The translations under genes and the position numbers were made by a program. The notes under the pieces were generated by a model. The model worked only from the letters and a program-made list of their open reading frames with translations. It was not told where the DNA came from and searched no databases. A DNA stretch of 64,000 nt from Rubrivivax gelatinosus IL144 (GTDB taxonomy: Bacteria > Pseudomonadota > Gammaproteobacteria > Burkholderiales > Burkholderiaceae_C). The stretch's first letter is position 1, and each line of letters opens with the position of its first letter. Positions 6,775-17,954 of the stretch are shown here, in pieces. The DNA lies in contig NC_017075.1 in NCBI RefSeq assembly GCF_000284255.1, positions 1,240,001 to 1,304,000 of the forward strand, read 5' to 3'.

Positions 6775-7254
6775 ATGCTCCGTTTCATCGTCCCCGCCGT
6801 CTCCGCCCTCGGTGTCCTCTTCGTCGTGCTGCTCGGCACGGCGCTGCCCGAGGTCGTCGCCTCGCATTTCGGCCCCTCGGGCCGGCCCGACGCCTTCATG
6901 CCGCGGCCGGTGTTCGTCGCGCTGATGGCGGCACTCGTCGGCGGCGTGCCGCTGCTGGTGTGGTGGCTGCAGCTGCGCAGCATCCGCGCCGGTCGGCTGC
7001 ACATCCCCCATGCCGACTTCTGGCGCTCGCCGGCGCAGCTCGCCTCCACCGACCTCTGGCTGCACCGGCATGCCGCGGCCATGGCTGTCGTGACCACCGT
7101 CTTCCTGTGCAGCGTGTACGCGATGGTCGTGGCGGCCAACCGCCAGCCGGTGGTCGCGCTCGGCGATGCCTCGTTCTGGCTCGCGCTGCTCGCCTACATG
7201 GCGTTCATGGGCCTGTGGGTGCTGCGCCTGCACCGGCGCTTCCGCCGTCCCTGA
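6775..7254 (+). CDS. DUF1648-type membrane protein
   Basis: 159 residues from ATG 6775 (an upstream in-frame start at 6730 adds 15 charged residues without support). Four hydrophobic segments lie at about residues 3-20, 42-62, 98-120 and 130-150. The stretch LPEVVASHFGPSGRPDAF after the first helix matches the DUF1648 signature (Pro...His...Gly.pD). Function unknown; such domains occur in small integral membrane proteins, some next to regulators of the SdpR/SdpI type. Confidence 0.75.
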   Translation: MLRFIVPAVSALGVLFVVLLGTALPEVVASHFGPSGRPDAFMPRPVFVALMAALVGGVPLLVWWLQLRSIRAGRLHIPHADFWRSPAQLASTDLWLHRHAAAMAVVTTVFLCSVYAMVVAANRQPVVALGDASFWLALLAYMAFMGLWVLRLHRRFRRP

Positions 7255-7352
7255 GGCGGCCGGCGCGTCCAGGCGCCGGGCACGATTCCTGCCCTCGCGG
7301 CCGGTGGACATGGCGGCCGGTGCTGCGCCGCCGCGCGTCCACCGCCTGCAGC

Positions 7353-8045
7353 ATGGACCGGGAACTCCAGATCACCGCCTCGCACCTGCTGGCCGCGCTG
7401 GCGGCCGGCGGGGTGATCGGGCTCGAACGCAGCTTCCACGGCCGCCCGGCAGGGTTTCGCACGCACTCGCTGGTCTGCCTGGCGTCCAGCCTGCTGATGC
7501 TGGTGACCACCTCGCAGGCGAGCTGGATGCCCGGCATCGCGCCCGAGGCGATCCGCACCGACCCCACGCGCATGGCGCAGGGCATCATGACCGGCATCGG
7601 CTTCCTGGGCGCCGGGGTGATCTTCAAGGAGGGCCTGTCGGTGCGCGGGCTGACGACGGCCGCGTCGATCTGGATCACCGCTGCGATCGGCATCCTGGTC
7701 GGCGTCGGCCTGTACGTGCCGGCGGCGATCGCCACCGCGCTCACCCTGATCACGCTGTCGGCCTTCCGCTGGGTCGAAGCCTGGCTGCCGTCGCACTTCT
7801 ACGCCCACTACCTGGTGCGCTTCGAGCGCGCCCAGGCGCTGTCCGAGACCGCCGTGCGGGCGCTGCTCACCGAGCACCGCTTCTCGGTCGCCAACGTCAG
7901 TCACCGTCTGTCCGACGACGGCCGGCTGGTCGAGTACCGCATGGTCATCCGCACGCGTTCGCCGGAGAGCGTCTCCGGGCTGTCCGACGCGATGCGCGAG
8001 CTGCCGGCGGTGCACTCGTTCCGGATCTCGCCGACCGGGGACTGA
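7353..8045 (+). CDS. MgtC/SapB-family membrane protein
   Basis: 230 residues from ATG 7353. The N-terminal MgtC domain contains GGVIGLERSFHGRPAGFRTH, the conserved arginine-rich loop, followed by GIGFLGAGVIFK and RGLTTAASIWITAAIG, with about four transmembrane helices to residue 140. A cytoplasmic C-terminal domain of about 85 residues follows. MgtC proteins help survival under low magnesium or in acid, in part by modulating F-type ATPase; in non-pathogens the role is less clear. I see no riboswitch-like leader in the 98 bases upstream. Confidence 0.9.
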   Translation: MDRELQITASHLLAALAAGGVIGLERSFHGRPAGFRTHSLVCLASSLLMLVTTSQASWMPGIAPEAIRTDPTRMAQGIMTGIGFLGAGVIFKEGLSVRGLTTAASIWITAAIGILVGVGLYVPAAIATALTLITLSAFRWVEAWLPSHFYAHYLVRFERAQALSETAVRALLTEHRFSVANVSHRLSDDGRLVEYRMVIRTRSPESVSGLSDAMRELPAVHSFRISPTGD

Positions 8046-8159
8046 GCGCGCGGCTGCCCCGGCGGCCCGCGGCCGTCAACTGCGCCGCGCGAGCAAGCGC
8101 AGGCGAATCGCTTCGTTCGCGGCCGTGGGCGCCGTCGGCAGACTCGCCGACTTTTCACG

Positions 8160-9569
8160 ATGTCCGCCGCCCCGCCCGTCTTGCACGCCCCCACCGCCGA
8201 CGCGAAGCACGGCGGCGCTTCGCCAGCCCCGAGGCCCCAGCTCGACGTGCGCCACGCGGTCGCGGTCTGCGTCGGCATGGTCATCGGCGCCGGCATCTTC
8301 AAGACCTCGCCGATGGTGGCGGCCAGCCTCGCCAGCGACACCGCGGTGTACGCCGCCTGGGTGCTGGGCGGCGTGCTCTCCTTCATCGGCGCGCTGTGCT
8401 TCGCCGAGCTGGCCTCGGCCTTCCCCGACCCCGGCGGCGACTACCACTTCCTGCGCCTGGCCTATGGCCGCCGCGTCGGCCTGCTGTTCGCCTGGTCGCG
8501 CTTCGCCGTCATCCACTCGGGCTCGATGGCGCTGCTGGCCTTCGTCTTCGGCGACTACCTCGACCAGCTGGCGCACCTCGGGCCGTATGGCAGCGCGGTC
8601 TTCGCCGCGGCGGTGATCGTCGTGCTGCTGCTGCTCAACCTGCGCGGCATCCGCGTCGGCGTGGGCACCCAGCTCGGGCTGATGCTGCTGGTCGTCAGCG
8701 GCTTGCTGGCCGTCGGCGCGGCCGGGGCGGTGCTGGCATGGCAGGGCGTGGCACCGGCCACGCCGCTGACGGCCGCTGCCGGCGCGGGCCGCCCGGCCTG
8801 GGGCGAGGCGCTGGTCTTCGTGTTCCTGGCCTACGGCGGCTGGAGCGACGCCGCCACGCTGTCGGCCGAGATGCGGGACACGCGCCGCGGCATCGTGCAG
8901 GCGCTGCTGCTGGGCCTGACGCTGGTGGCCGCGCTGTACCTGCTGGCCAACTGGGCCTTCCTGCGCGGTCTGGGGCTGGCCGGCATGGCCGCCAGTTCGG
9001 CCCCCGCCGCCGACCTGCTGCGCCGCGCGGCCGGGCCCTGGGGCGAGGCGGCGATCGTCGGCGTCGTCGCGGTGACCTCCATCACGGTGATGAACGCGGT
9101 GCTGATCGCCGGCGCGCGCACCACCTACGCGGCCATGCGCGACCTGCCGCGCCACACGCCGCTGGGTGACTGGGATGCGCGCCGCGGCACGCCGCGCGCG
9201 GCGCTGCTGGCGCTGGGCGCCGTGGCGCTGGCCCTGGTGGGCCTGGGCACCGCCACGCGCGGCGGCTTCGCGACCATGGTCGACTACCTGTCGCCGGTCT
9301 ACTGGTTCTTCCTGCTGCTGTCCGGGGGCGCGCTGATCGTGCTGCGTCGCCGCCGTCCCGAGGCGCCGCGGCCTTTTCGCGTCCCGCTCTTCCCGCTGCT
9401 GCCGCTGCTGTTCATGTCCGGCAGCGCCTACCTGCTGTGGTCCAGCCTCGTCTACGTCAAGGCCGGCGCCGTCGCCGGGCTGGTGGTGCTGGCCGTCGGC
9501 GGGTTGCTGCTGTGGCCGCTGCTGCGGCCCGGCCGCGGGGTTCCCGACGATTCGACCCACAGGAGCTGA
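8160..9569 (+). CDS. APC-family amino acid permease
   Basis: 469 residues, about twelve transmembrane helices. The TM1 motif GMVIGAGIF near residue 39 is the broken-helix substrate site of the amino acid-polyamine-organocation superfamily; ELASAFPDPGGDYHFL is typical of the LAT-like branch. A 30-residue polar N terminus precedes TM1. It ends 4 bases before the TonB-dependent receptor start, so the two are almost certainly co-translated. Probable inner-membrane uptake or exchange of an amino acid-like compound; substrate unknown. Confidence 0.88.
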   Translation: MSAAPPVLHAPTADAKHGGASPAPRPQLDVRHAVAVCVGMVIGAGIFKTSPMVAASLASDTAVYAAWVLGGVLSFIGALCFAELASAFPDPGGDYHFLRLAYGRRVGLLFAWSRFAVIHSGSMALLAFVFGDYLDQLAHLGPYGSAVFAAAVIVVLLLLNLRGIRVGVGTQLGLMLLVVSGLLAVGAAGAVLAWQGVAPATPLTAAAGAGRPAWGEALVFVFLAYGGWSDAATLSAEMRDTRRGIVQALLLGLTLVAALYLLANWAFLRGLGLAGMAASSAPAADLLRRAAGPWGEAAIVGVVAVTSITVMNAVLIAGARTTYAAMRDLPRHTPLGDWDARRGTPRAALLALGAVALALVGLGTATRGGFATMVDYLSPVYWFFLLLSGGALIVLRRRRPEAPRPFRVPLFPLLPLLFMSGSAYLLWSSLVYVKAGAVAGLVVLAVGGLLLWPLLRPGRGVPDDSTHRS

Positions 9570-9573
9570 AGCG

Positions 9574-12060
<2,487 letters not shown>

Positions 12061-12156
12061 CGCCGGCGCGTGCCGCGTCCTTGCGCCAGCCCCGCCGTCC
12101 GCGGTGTGGCGGCTGGGCATACTCGCCGCATCGACGAACGGATGCGGAGCGTGGTG

Positions 12157-12417
12157 ATGGCAGCGGGCGGCAAAGGCATGGTGGGCCGGCTGGGTTGGTC
12201 GGCTTTCGCGGCGGCGCTGGCCGTCTACTCGGCCTTCCTCGGCGTCAGCGCGGGGGCCGTCAGCTATTTCGCGACGGCGATCGCCTGGGTGCTGTTCGCG
12301 GTGTCGTGGTTCCAGCCGCCGACGCCCGAGAGCGCCAAGCTGCGCAACACGACGGCGATCGCGGCGGTCGTGCTGCTGGTGCTGAGCCTGGGGGTGCGCT
12401 GGGCGTTCAAGGTCTGA
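12157..12417 (+). CDS. Small membrane protein, 86 aa, unknown function
   Basis: Start at ATG 12157 (MAAGGKGMVGRLGW); other in-frame starts lie upstream at 12142 and 12070. Two to three hydrophobic segments: residues 13-50, a loop with PPTPESAKLRNTT, and residues 62-80. It ends in RWAFKV. Codon use matches the neighbours, which favours a real gene, but I recognise no family. It lies between the TonB receptor and the VIT transporter on the same strand. Confidence 0.55.
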   Translation: MAAGGKGMVGRLGWSAFAAALAVYSAFLGVSAGAVSYFATAIAWVLFAVSWFQPPTPESAKLRNTTAIAAVVLLVLSLGVRWAFKV

Positions 12418-12499
12418 CGCGGCCGGGCGAGGGCCCGGGCTGCTGCATCGTCGCCCGTTCGCGGCGACACTGCGCCCGCAGCCACCACCCGGAGACCGC

Positions 12500-13192
12500 T
12501 TGAGACGCCACCATGAACGCCATCGCCTGCAGCGCATCGGCTGGCTGCGTGCCGCGGTGCTCGGGGCCAACGACGGCATCGTCTCGACCGCCAGCCTGAT
12601 CCTCGGCGTCGCCGGCGGGGGCGGCGGGCGCGACGCGGTGCTGATCGCCGGTGTCGCCGCGCTGGCCGCCGGCGCGATGTCGATGGCCGCCGGCGAGTAC
12701 GTCTCGGTCAGCTCGCAGGCCGACACCGAACGCGCCGACCTCGAGGTCGAGCGCCGCGAACTCGCCACCGACGGCGCCGCCGAACACGAGGAACTGACGC
12801 GCATCTACGTCGGCCGCGGCGTCGAGCGTGCGCTGGCTTCCCAGGTCGCGGCGCAGCTGATGGCGCACGACGCTCTCGGCGCCCACGCACGCGACGAGCT
12901 CGGCATCAACGAGATCACCCAGCCGCGCCCGGTGCAGGCGGCGCTGGCCTCGGCGGCGGCGTTCGCCGCCGGCGCGCTGGCGCCGCTGGCCGTCGCCTGG
13001 GCGGTGTCGCCGGCGGCGACGGCCGGCGCGGTGACGGCGGCGTCGCTGGCGCTGCTGGTGGCCCTGGGGGCGCTCGCGGCGCGGGCCGGCGGCGCTCCGG
13101 CGGGCGCCGCGGCGGTGCGTGTCGGCTTCTGGGGCGCGCTGGCGATGGCCGTCACCTACGGCGTCGGGGCGCTGGTCGGGCACACGCTCTGA
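12500..13192 (+). CDS. VIT1/CCC1-family metal (iron/manganese) transporter
   Basis: 230 residues. Start taken as TTG 12500, with CCGGAGACC just upstream; there is no ATG in this frame before the domain begins. The core motif HRLQRIGWLRAAVLGANDGIVSTASL and the second helix AAGAMSMAAGEYVSVSSQAD are diagnostic, with the acidic cytoplasmic metal-binding helices (ERADLEVERRELATDGAAEHEEL) between TM2 and TM3. Five membrane helices in total. The family moves Fe2+ or Mn2+ out of the cytosol; in bacteria it probably exports excess metal. Confidence 0.88.
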   Translation: MRRHHERHRLQRIGWLRAAVLGANDGIVSTASLILGVAGGGGGRDAVLIAGVAALAAGAMSMAAGEYVSVSSQADTERADLEVERRELATDGAAEHEELTRIYVGRGVERALASQVAAQLMAHDALGAHARDELGINEITQPRPVQAALASAAAFAAGALAPLAVAWAVSPAATAGAVTAASLALLVALGALAARAGGAPAGAAAVRVGFWGALAMAVTYGVGALVGHTL

Positions 13193-13238
13193 GCGCCGGC
13201 TGCCGCGCCGAGCGGCCGCCGGGTCTGCTGCGGCGCGC

Positions 13239-13958
13239 TCAGGCGCCCGGCATCACCGGCACCGGCAGCGCCTCGAAACCCGGGCGCGCGAAGAGGTAGC
13301 CCTGGTACAGGCGCACGCCCTGGGTGCGCAGCCAGCGGTACTCGCCGGGCGTCTCCACGCCTTCGGCGACGACGTCGATGCCCAGCAGCTCGCAGGTCAG
13401 CAGCAGGCCGCGCAGGATGGCCTGGCGCGGGCCGTGGGCCTCGATGCCGTGGATCAGGTGGCGGTCGACCTTGATCATGTCCGGCTGGAAGTCGGCCAGC
13501 AGGTTGAGCCCCGACTGTCCGGCGCCGAAGTCGTCGATGGCCAGCAGCAGCCCGTCGCTCTTGTGGCGGTTGACCAGCGCGGCGAAGCCGCAGGGGTCGG
13601 CGATGGCGTCGCTCTCGGTGACCTCGAAGACCAGGCGCTCGGGCGGCAGCCCGGCCTCGCGCGCGGCGCGCAGCGTGGCGTCGATCGCGTCCTCGTCGGC
13701 GAGCACGCCGTGCGGCAGCAGGTTCAGGTTCAGCAGGCAGGGCAGGCCGAGCTGGGCGGCCATCGCCAGCGCGCGCGCCCGGCTGGCGCGGTCGAAGGCG
13801 GCGCGCTGGGCCTCGGGCACGCGGCTCAGCACCTCGAAAGCCGGTTCGCCGGCGGGTCCGCGCACCAGCGCCTCGTACGAGACGACGCGCCGTTCGACCG
13901 CGTCGATGATCGGCTGGAAGGCGTAGCTGAACGGCGGCGTCGTCGACGGCTGGGGCAT
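13239..13958 (-). CDS. EAL-domain cyclic-di-GMP phosphodiesterase
   Basis: 239 residues, essentially a bare EAL domain. Motifs: YEALVRG (the EAL glutamate), LLNLNLLP, VFEVTESD, AIDDFGAGQSG, IKVDRHLI, AEGVET and YQGYLFARP. All metal- and ligand-binding residues I look for are present, so it is probably an active phosphodiesterase splitting c-di-GMP to pGpG. It has no sensor of its own; the BLUF protein ends 4 bases upstream in the same operon. The arrangement recalls the PapB (BLUF)/PapA (EAL) pair of Rhodopseudomonas palustris. Confidence 0.92.
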   Translation of the reverse strand: MPQPSTTPPFSYAFQPIIDAVERRVVSYEALVRGPAGEPAFEVLSRVPEAQRAAFDRASRARALAMAAQLGLPCLLNLNLLPHGVLADEDAIDATLRAAREAGLPPERLVFEVTESDAIADPCGFAALVNRHKSDGLLLAIDDFGAGQSGLNLLADFQPDMIKVDRHLIHGIEAHGPRQAILRGLLLTCELLGIDVVAEGVETPGEYRWLRTQGVRLYQGYLFARPGFEALPVPVMPGA

Positions 13959-13962
13959 GGGT

Positions 13963-14418
13963 TCAGGCGGCCAGCGGCGCGAAGTCCGACAGCCGCTGGC
14001 GCCAGCGCCCGGCGCCGAAAGCCGCCAGCAGCTTGCGCGCGCGGCCCACGTCCAGCTGCGCCAGGCAGCCGGCGCTGCCGAAGAAGTCGTTGAAGCCGGG
14101 CAGCTGCGACAGGTCCTCGCTGTCCGTCGGAAAGCCCATCGACCAGTTGCCGAAGCTGCGGCGCGGGATGGGTTCTTCGATGATGCGCGTGACCTGCTCG
14201 TGGCGCGGGTCGGCCGCGATGCGCGCGAACAGCTCGCTCACCGCCTGGGCCGGGCCCTCGATCACCTGGAAGAAGCTGCCGTCGGCGTAGAGCAGCATGC
14301 CGGTGATGCCGTTGCGCTCGTTGCGCAGGCGCGAGTCGGCCAGCATGTCGCGCAGCGTGGCGGCGTCGAAGGGCTCGCAGGCGGCGCTGGCGTAGATGCA
14401 ATGCGTGAGATGGGTCAT
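13963..14418 (-). CDS. BLUF-domain blue-light sensor
   Basis: 151 residues from ATG 14418, with GGAGACGACGG before it; an upstream in-frame start at 14478 adds only an arginine-rich tail. The FAD-binding BLUF domain fills residues 1-100: the photoactive Tyr in CIYASAA, Asn in RNERNGITGMLLY, Gln in FFQVIEG and the Trp/Met pair in GNWSMGF are all there. About 50 C-terminal residues (SEDLSQLPGF... to the end) form the variable helices that contact partners. The 4-base spacing to the EAL gene implies joint synthesis and probably a complex. Confidence 0.93.
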   Translation of the reverse strand: MTHLTHCIYASAACEPFDAATLRDMLADSRLRNERNGITGMLLYADGSFFQVIEGPAQAVSELFARIAADPRHEQVTRIIEEPIPRRSFGNWSMGFPTDSEDLSQLPGFNDFFGSAGCLAQLDVGRARKLLAAFGAGRWRQRLSDFAPLAA

Positions 14419-14546
14419 CCGTCGTCTCCAGACAGCCCGCATCGGGCGGGCACGTCTTCGGCGCCCGGTGACCGGCATTCTCGAGGCCTGGCCACCGACA
14501 GCTCGACGCCGTCGCCGCCGGCCCTGGAGGCTGGCGGGTCGGGATC

Positions 14547-14575
14547 ATTGTTCTCCGCGCCTTGCCTTCTGTCAT
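14547..14575 (-). promoter_or_regulatory. Candidate sigma-70 promoter for the BLUF-EAL operon
   Basis: On the minus strand, ATGACA (14575-14570) and AACAAT (14552-14547) are separated by exactly 17 bases and point toward the BLUF gene, about 130 bases upstream of it. The match is moderate. The whole gap 14419-14763 holds no gene I can support. Confidence 0.3.
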
Positions 14576-14763
14576 GTGGTGGAACGCGGGAAATCGGGCC
14601 CAGTTCACACCGTCTTGACAATGCGCAAGCGGTCGAGCGCCGGCCGCTCGAGTCGAGGCGCGCGCGCCACCGGCGTGTGGAGCTGGTCCTGCGTTGAGCG
14701 GCCGTTGCGTCCTTCGATGGCACGGTGCGCTGCGCCCGTGCCACCGCTAGACTGGGCCGCACG

Positions 14764-15144
14764 ATGGATACCGACACCGCCCGCCGCGCCGGCGACGCCC
14801 TGATCGAAGGCGCACGCCAACGCCGCCTCGCCGAGCGCGAGGCGCGTGCGCCGCGGCTGCCCTGGGTCTACCGCGTCGACGGCATCGAGCGGCTGTCGCG
14901 GGTCGAGCAGGCCGAGCGGCTGGAGGCGGCGCGCCGGGAGGTGACGCGCAGCCCGGCTGTCATCGCGGTGACGTTCGCTGCGCTGGCCGTCATCGTGGGC
15001 GCTTTCTTTTGGGCCGGAGCCTCCGGCCTCAGCTGGCTCATGCTCGGCCTGGGCGCCCCGGTTCCGCTGCGCATGCTGCTCGTGCGCCGGGCCCTGCGCC
15101 GCCAGCTCGCCCGCGCCGCCGACGAGGTCTCCCCCGCGCGCTGA
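14764..15144 (+). CDS. Hypothetical membrane protein, 126 aa
   Basis: From ATG 14764 (MDTDTARRAGDALIEGARQ). A charged, helical N-terminal half of about 60 residues with many Arg/Glu is followed by two hydrophobic helices (about residues 62-80 and 84-102) and a basic tail. Probably an inner-membrane hairpin with both ends in the cytoplasm. No family recognised and no informative neighbours. Confidence 0.55.
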   Translation: MDTDTARRAGDALIEGARQRRLAEREARAPRLPWVYRVDGIERLSRVEQAERLEAARREVTRSPAVIAVTFAALAVIVGAFFWAGASGLSWLMLGLGAPVPLRMLLVRRALRRQLARAADEVSPAR

Positions 15145-15213
15145 TTTCGCCCGGCACGCGCCGCGTGGCAGGATGTTCCGGCGCCGGTCTCGGCGCCCGA
15201 ACCAGGAGGCCGC

Positions 15214-15600
15214 ATGCTCGTCCCACCGGGTTTCCACACCGTCACGCCCTACCTCGTCGTCGACGGCGCCGCGCGCCTGATCGACTTCCTCGTGCAGGGC
15301 CTGGGCGGCAGCGAGGAGCTGCGCCACGTCGATGGCGACATCGTCGCGCACGCCCAGGTGCGCCTGGGCGACTCGATGCTGATGCTCTGCGACGCCACTC
15401 CTGCCTGGCCGGCGACGCCGTGTGCGCTCTACCTCTACGTCGACGACGCCGACGCGGCGATGGCGCGGGCCGTCGCCGCCGGCGCGACGGTGATCATGGA
15501 GGTCGGCGACAAGCCTTACGGCGACCGCCAGGGCGGCGTGCGAGACCCCGGCGGCAACGTCTGGTGGCTGTCGCAGCGGTTGGTCGACGGGCCGTACTGA
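15214..15600 (+). CDS. VOC-family (PhnB/glyoxalase-like) protein
   Basis: 128 residues from ATG 15214, preceded by AGGAGGCC. HTVTPYLVVDGAARLIDFL and GGVRDPGGNVWWLSQR are the opening and closing strands of a paired beta-alpha-beta VOC domain; DPGGNVWWL is typical of the PhnB-like branch. Metal ligands are only partly conserved to the eye, so it may bind a small ligand or act as an enzyme of unknown substrate. Single-gene unit. Confidence 0.8.
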   Translation: MLVPPGFHTVTPYLVVDGAARLIDFLVQGLGGSEELRHVDGDIVAHAQVRLGDSMLMLCDATPAWPATPCALYLYVDDADAAMARAVAAGATVIMEVGDKPYGDRQGGVRDPGGNVWWLSQRLVDGPY

Positions 15601-15760
15601 ATCACCGGCACGGTCCGCGGGATCATCCGGCCATCGTCGCGGCCGGCAGCGGCTTGCGCCAAGGATTGCGCCGGTTGCCTGCAACCGGCCACCGCGCCAC
15701 CGGGCACCGGGCACTGGGCTTGCCGAAAACGGCTTCCACCACGGCCACCGTCTCGCCCGA

Positions 15761-16312
15761 ATGCCGTCTCCCACGCGGTTCACCCGGCTCAACATCGGTT
15801 GCGGCCCCGAGCCCGCACCCGGCTGGCTCAATGCCGACCGCCAGCCCGCCGCCGGCGTCGATCTGGTCGGTGATCTCTGCACCGGGCTGCCGCTGGCCGA
15901 CGCCTCGGTCGACTACGCCGTCGGCATGCACCTGCTGCAGGACATCGCCTGGCCCGAACTGCCGGCGGCGGTGGCCGAGTTGCGCCGCGTGCTGCGTCCC
16001 GGCGGCGTGTTGCGCCTGGGGCTGCCCGACCTGGATCGTGCGATCGACGCCTACCGCCACGGCGACGCCGGCTACTTCTTCGTGCCCGACGAACACGCCC
16101 GCGACATCGGCGCCAAGCTCGTCACGCAGATCATCTGGTACGGCTCGGTGCGCACGCCGTTCACCTGGGGTTTCGCCCGCGAACTGCTGCAGGGCGCCGG
16201 CTGGCGCGAGGTGACGCGCTGCGCCTTCGGCCGCAGCGCCAGTGCCTGGCCCGGGATCGCCAGCCTGGACAACCGCGAGCGCGAGAGCCTCTACGTCGAG
16301 GCGCTGGCGTGA
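15761..16312 (+). CDS. SAM-dependent methyltransferase, first gene of a three-gene operon
   Basis: 183 residues from ATG 15761. RLNIGCGPEPAPGWLNAD is the shortened SAM-binding motif of small methyltransferases (COG4627 type, from memory), followed by DYAVGMHLLQDI and LRRVLRPGGVLRLGLPDL. The stop overlaps the GTG start of the PIG-L gene (GTGA), so translation is coupled. Together with the deacetylase and glycosyltransferase it probably modifies one sugar-containing small molecule or glycan; the substrate is unknown. Confidence 0.82.
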   Translation: MPSPTRFTRLNIGCGPEPAPGWLNADRQPAAGVDLVGDLCTGLPLADASVDYAVGMHLLQDIAWPELPAAVAELRRVLRPGGVLRLGLPDLDRAIDAYRHGDAGYFFVPDEHARDIGAKLVTQIIWYGSVRTPFTWGFARELLQGAGWREVTRCAFGRSASAWPGIASLDNRERESLYVEALA

Positions 16313-17010
16313 GGCGCCTGCCGCCGTCGGGGCCGGGCCTCGTGATCTCGCCGCATCTGGACGATGCCGTCTTCGGCTGCGGCGTCTGGCTCGCCACGCG
16401 GCCGGGCAGCCGCGTCGCGACGGTCTTCGCCGGCGTGCCTTCCGACCCGGCGCTGGCCACCGACTGGGACCGCCGCTGCGGCTTCGCCAGCGCCGGCGAG
16501 GCGGTGACGATGCGGCTGGACGAGGACCGGCGCGCGCTGGCGCGCGTCGGCGCCGAACCGACCTGGCTGGACTTCGCCGACGCCCAGTACGGCCGCACGC
16601 CGGCGCGCGAGGACATCGCCGACGCGCTGCGCCGGCTGCTGGAGACCGAGCGCCCGCACTGGCTGCTGCTGCCGCTGGGACTGTTCCATTCCGACCATCG
16701 CCTGGTGCACGAGGCCGCGGTCGAGGCCTTCGGCACACGCAGCGACGGCGTCGACCTGGTGTTCTGGGAAGACGCGCTGTACCGCGCGATGCCGGGCGTG
16801 CTGCAGGCGCGGCTGGCCGAGTTGCTGGCCGCCGGGCAGGTGGGCACGCCGCTGTTCGACGTGCCGCCGACGCCGGCGGCCTGGGGCGCCAAGCGCAAGG
16901 CGGTGGCGGCCTACTCCAGCCAGCTGCGCGCCTTCGGCCCCGGCGGTGCCGAGGACGTCGAACGCCCCGAACGTTTCTGGCGCTTCGGGCCGGCGGGGGC
17001 TGCGGCATGA
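16309..17010 (+). CDS. PIG-L family deacetylase
   Basis: 233 residues from GTG 16309, overlapping the previous stop. The zinc-binding motif HLDDAVFGCG near residue 13 (family HPDD) and the second motif HSDHRLVHEA near residue 127 identify an N-acetylglucosaminyl-type deacetylase of the LmbE/PIG-L family. Its ATG-TGA overlap with the glycosyltransferase indicates a tight operon. Family members deacetylate GlcNAc conjugates (mycothiol, bacillithiol, GPI precursors); this exact substrate cannot be read from sequence. Confidence 0.88.
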   Translation: MRRLPPSGPGLVISPHLDDAVFGCGVWLATRPGSRVATVFAGVPSDPALATDWDRRCGFASAGEAVTMRLDEDRRALARVGAEPTWLDFADAQYGRTPAREDIADALRRLLETERPHWLLLPLGLFHSDHRLVHEAAVEAFGTRSDGVDLVFWEDALYRAMPGVLQARLAELLAAGQVGTPLFDVPPTPAAWGAKRKAVAAYSSQLRAFGPGGAEDVERPERFWRFGPAGAAA

Positions 17011-17954
17011 ACGGCGAGCCGCGCGTGGGCGTGGTCGTGCTGACGCACGAACGTCCGGCCGAGCTGGCGCACTGCCTGGCGCAGCTCGTGGCCCTGCCCG
17101 AACGGCCGGTGATCGTCGTCGTCGACAACGGCACACGCGGCGGCGTCGCCGAGGTCGTGGCCCGCCATCCCGGTGTGACGCTGGTGCGCAGCGACCGCAA
17201 CCGGGGTGCGGCCGGCCGCAACCTCGGCGTCGGCGCGCTGGACACGCCTTACGTCGCCTTCTGCGACGACGACACCTGGTGGGCGCCGGGGGCGCTGGCG
17301 CGGGCGCTCGCGCTGCTCGACGCCTTCCCGCGCATCGGTGCGCTGTCGGCGCGGGTGCTCGTCGGGCCCGAGCAGCAGCCCGACCCGACCTGCGCCGTGA
17401 TGGCCGACAGCCCGCTGGCGCGCGAAGGCCTGCCGGGGCCGCGGCTGGTGTCCTTCATGGCCGGCGCGGCGGTGATGCGCACCCAGGCCTTCCGTGAAGC
17501 CGGCGGCTACGAGCCGCGCTTGTTCCTCGGTGCGGAGGAGCCGCTGCTGGCGCTGGAGATGGCGGCGCGCGGCTGGGTCATCGTCTACGCCGACGAGGTG
17601 GTGACGCACCACCATCCGTCGGCCGCGCGCGACCTGCTGTCGCGGCGCCGGCTGCTGGCGCGCAACCGGCTGTGGCTGGCCTGGCTGCGGCTGCCGTGGC
17701 CGCTGGCGCTGCGCGACACGCTCGCCGTGCTGCGCGAAGCGCGTGCCGCGGGTGTTGCCGCGGTCGCGCTGCGCGCCGCGCTGGCCGGGCTGCCGTGGGT
17801 GCTGGCCCAGCGCCGCCGGGTGCCGGCGGCGGTGGCCGAGGACTGGCGCCGCGTGCACCACGGCGCCGGGGCGGCGAGCGTCAGCCGCCGCGGATCAGGC
17901 CTTCGGCCCGCATCGCCTGCTGCACCGCCGGACGCGCGCCGACACGTTCGATGA
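17007..17954 (+). CDS. Family 2 glycosyltransferase
   Basis: 315 residues from ATG 17007. GVVVLTHERPAEL opens the GT-A fold, followed by IVVVDNGT, RGAAGRNLGV and the DxD-type FCDDDTWW that binds the nucleotide sugar and metal. GAEEPLLALEM is the acceptor-side acidic motif of rhamnosyl/mannosyl-type GT2 enzymes. The last 25 residues, rich in Arg and Pro, overlap the GST gene on the other strand by 74 bases and may be non-essential read-through. Third gene of the methyltransferase/deacetylase/transferase operon. Confidence 0.85.
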   Translation: MNGEPRVGVVVLTHERPAELAHCLAQLVALPERPVIVVVDNGTRGGVAEVVARHPGVTLVRSDRNRGAAGRNLGVGALDTPYVAFCDDDTWWAPGALARALALLDAFPRIGALSARVLVGPEQQPDPTCAVMADSPLAREGLPGPRLVSFMAGAAVMRTQAFREAGGYEPRLFLGAEEPLLALEMAARGWVIVYADEVVTHHHPSAARDLLSRRRLLARNRLWLAWLRLPWPLALRDTLAVLREARAAGVAAVALRAALAGLPWVLAQRRRVPAAVAEDWRRVHHGAGAASVSRRGSGLRPASPAAPPDARRHVR

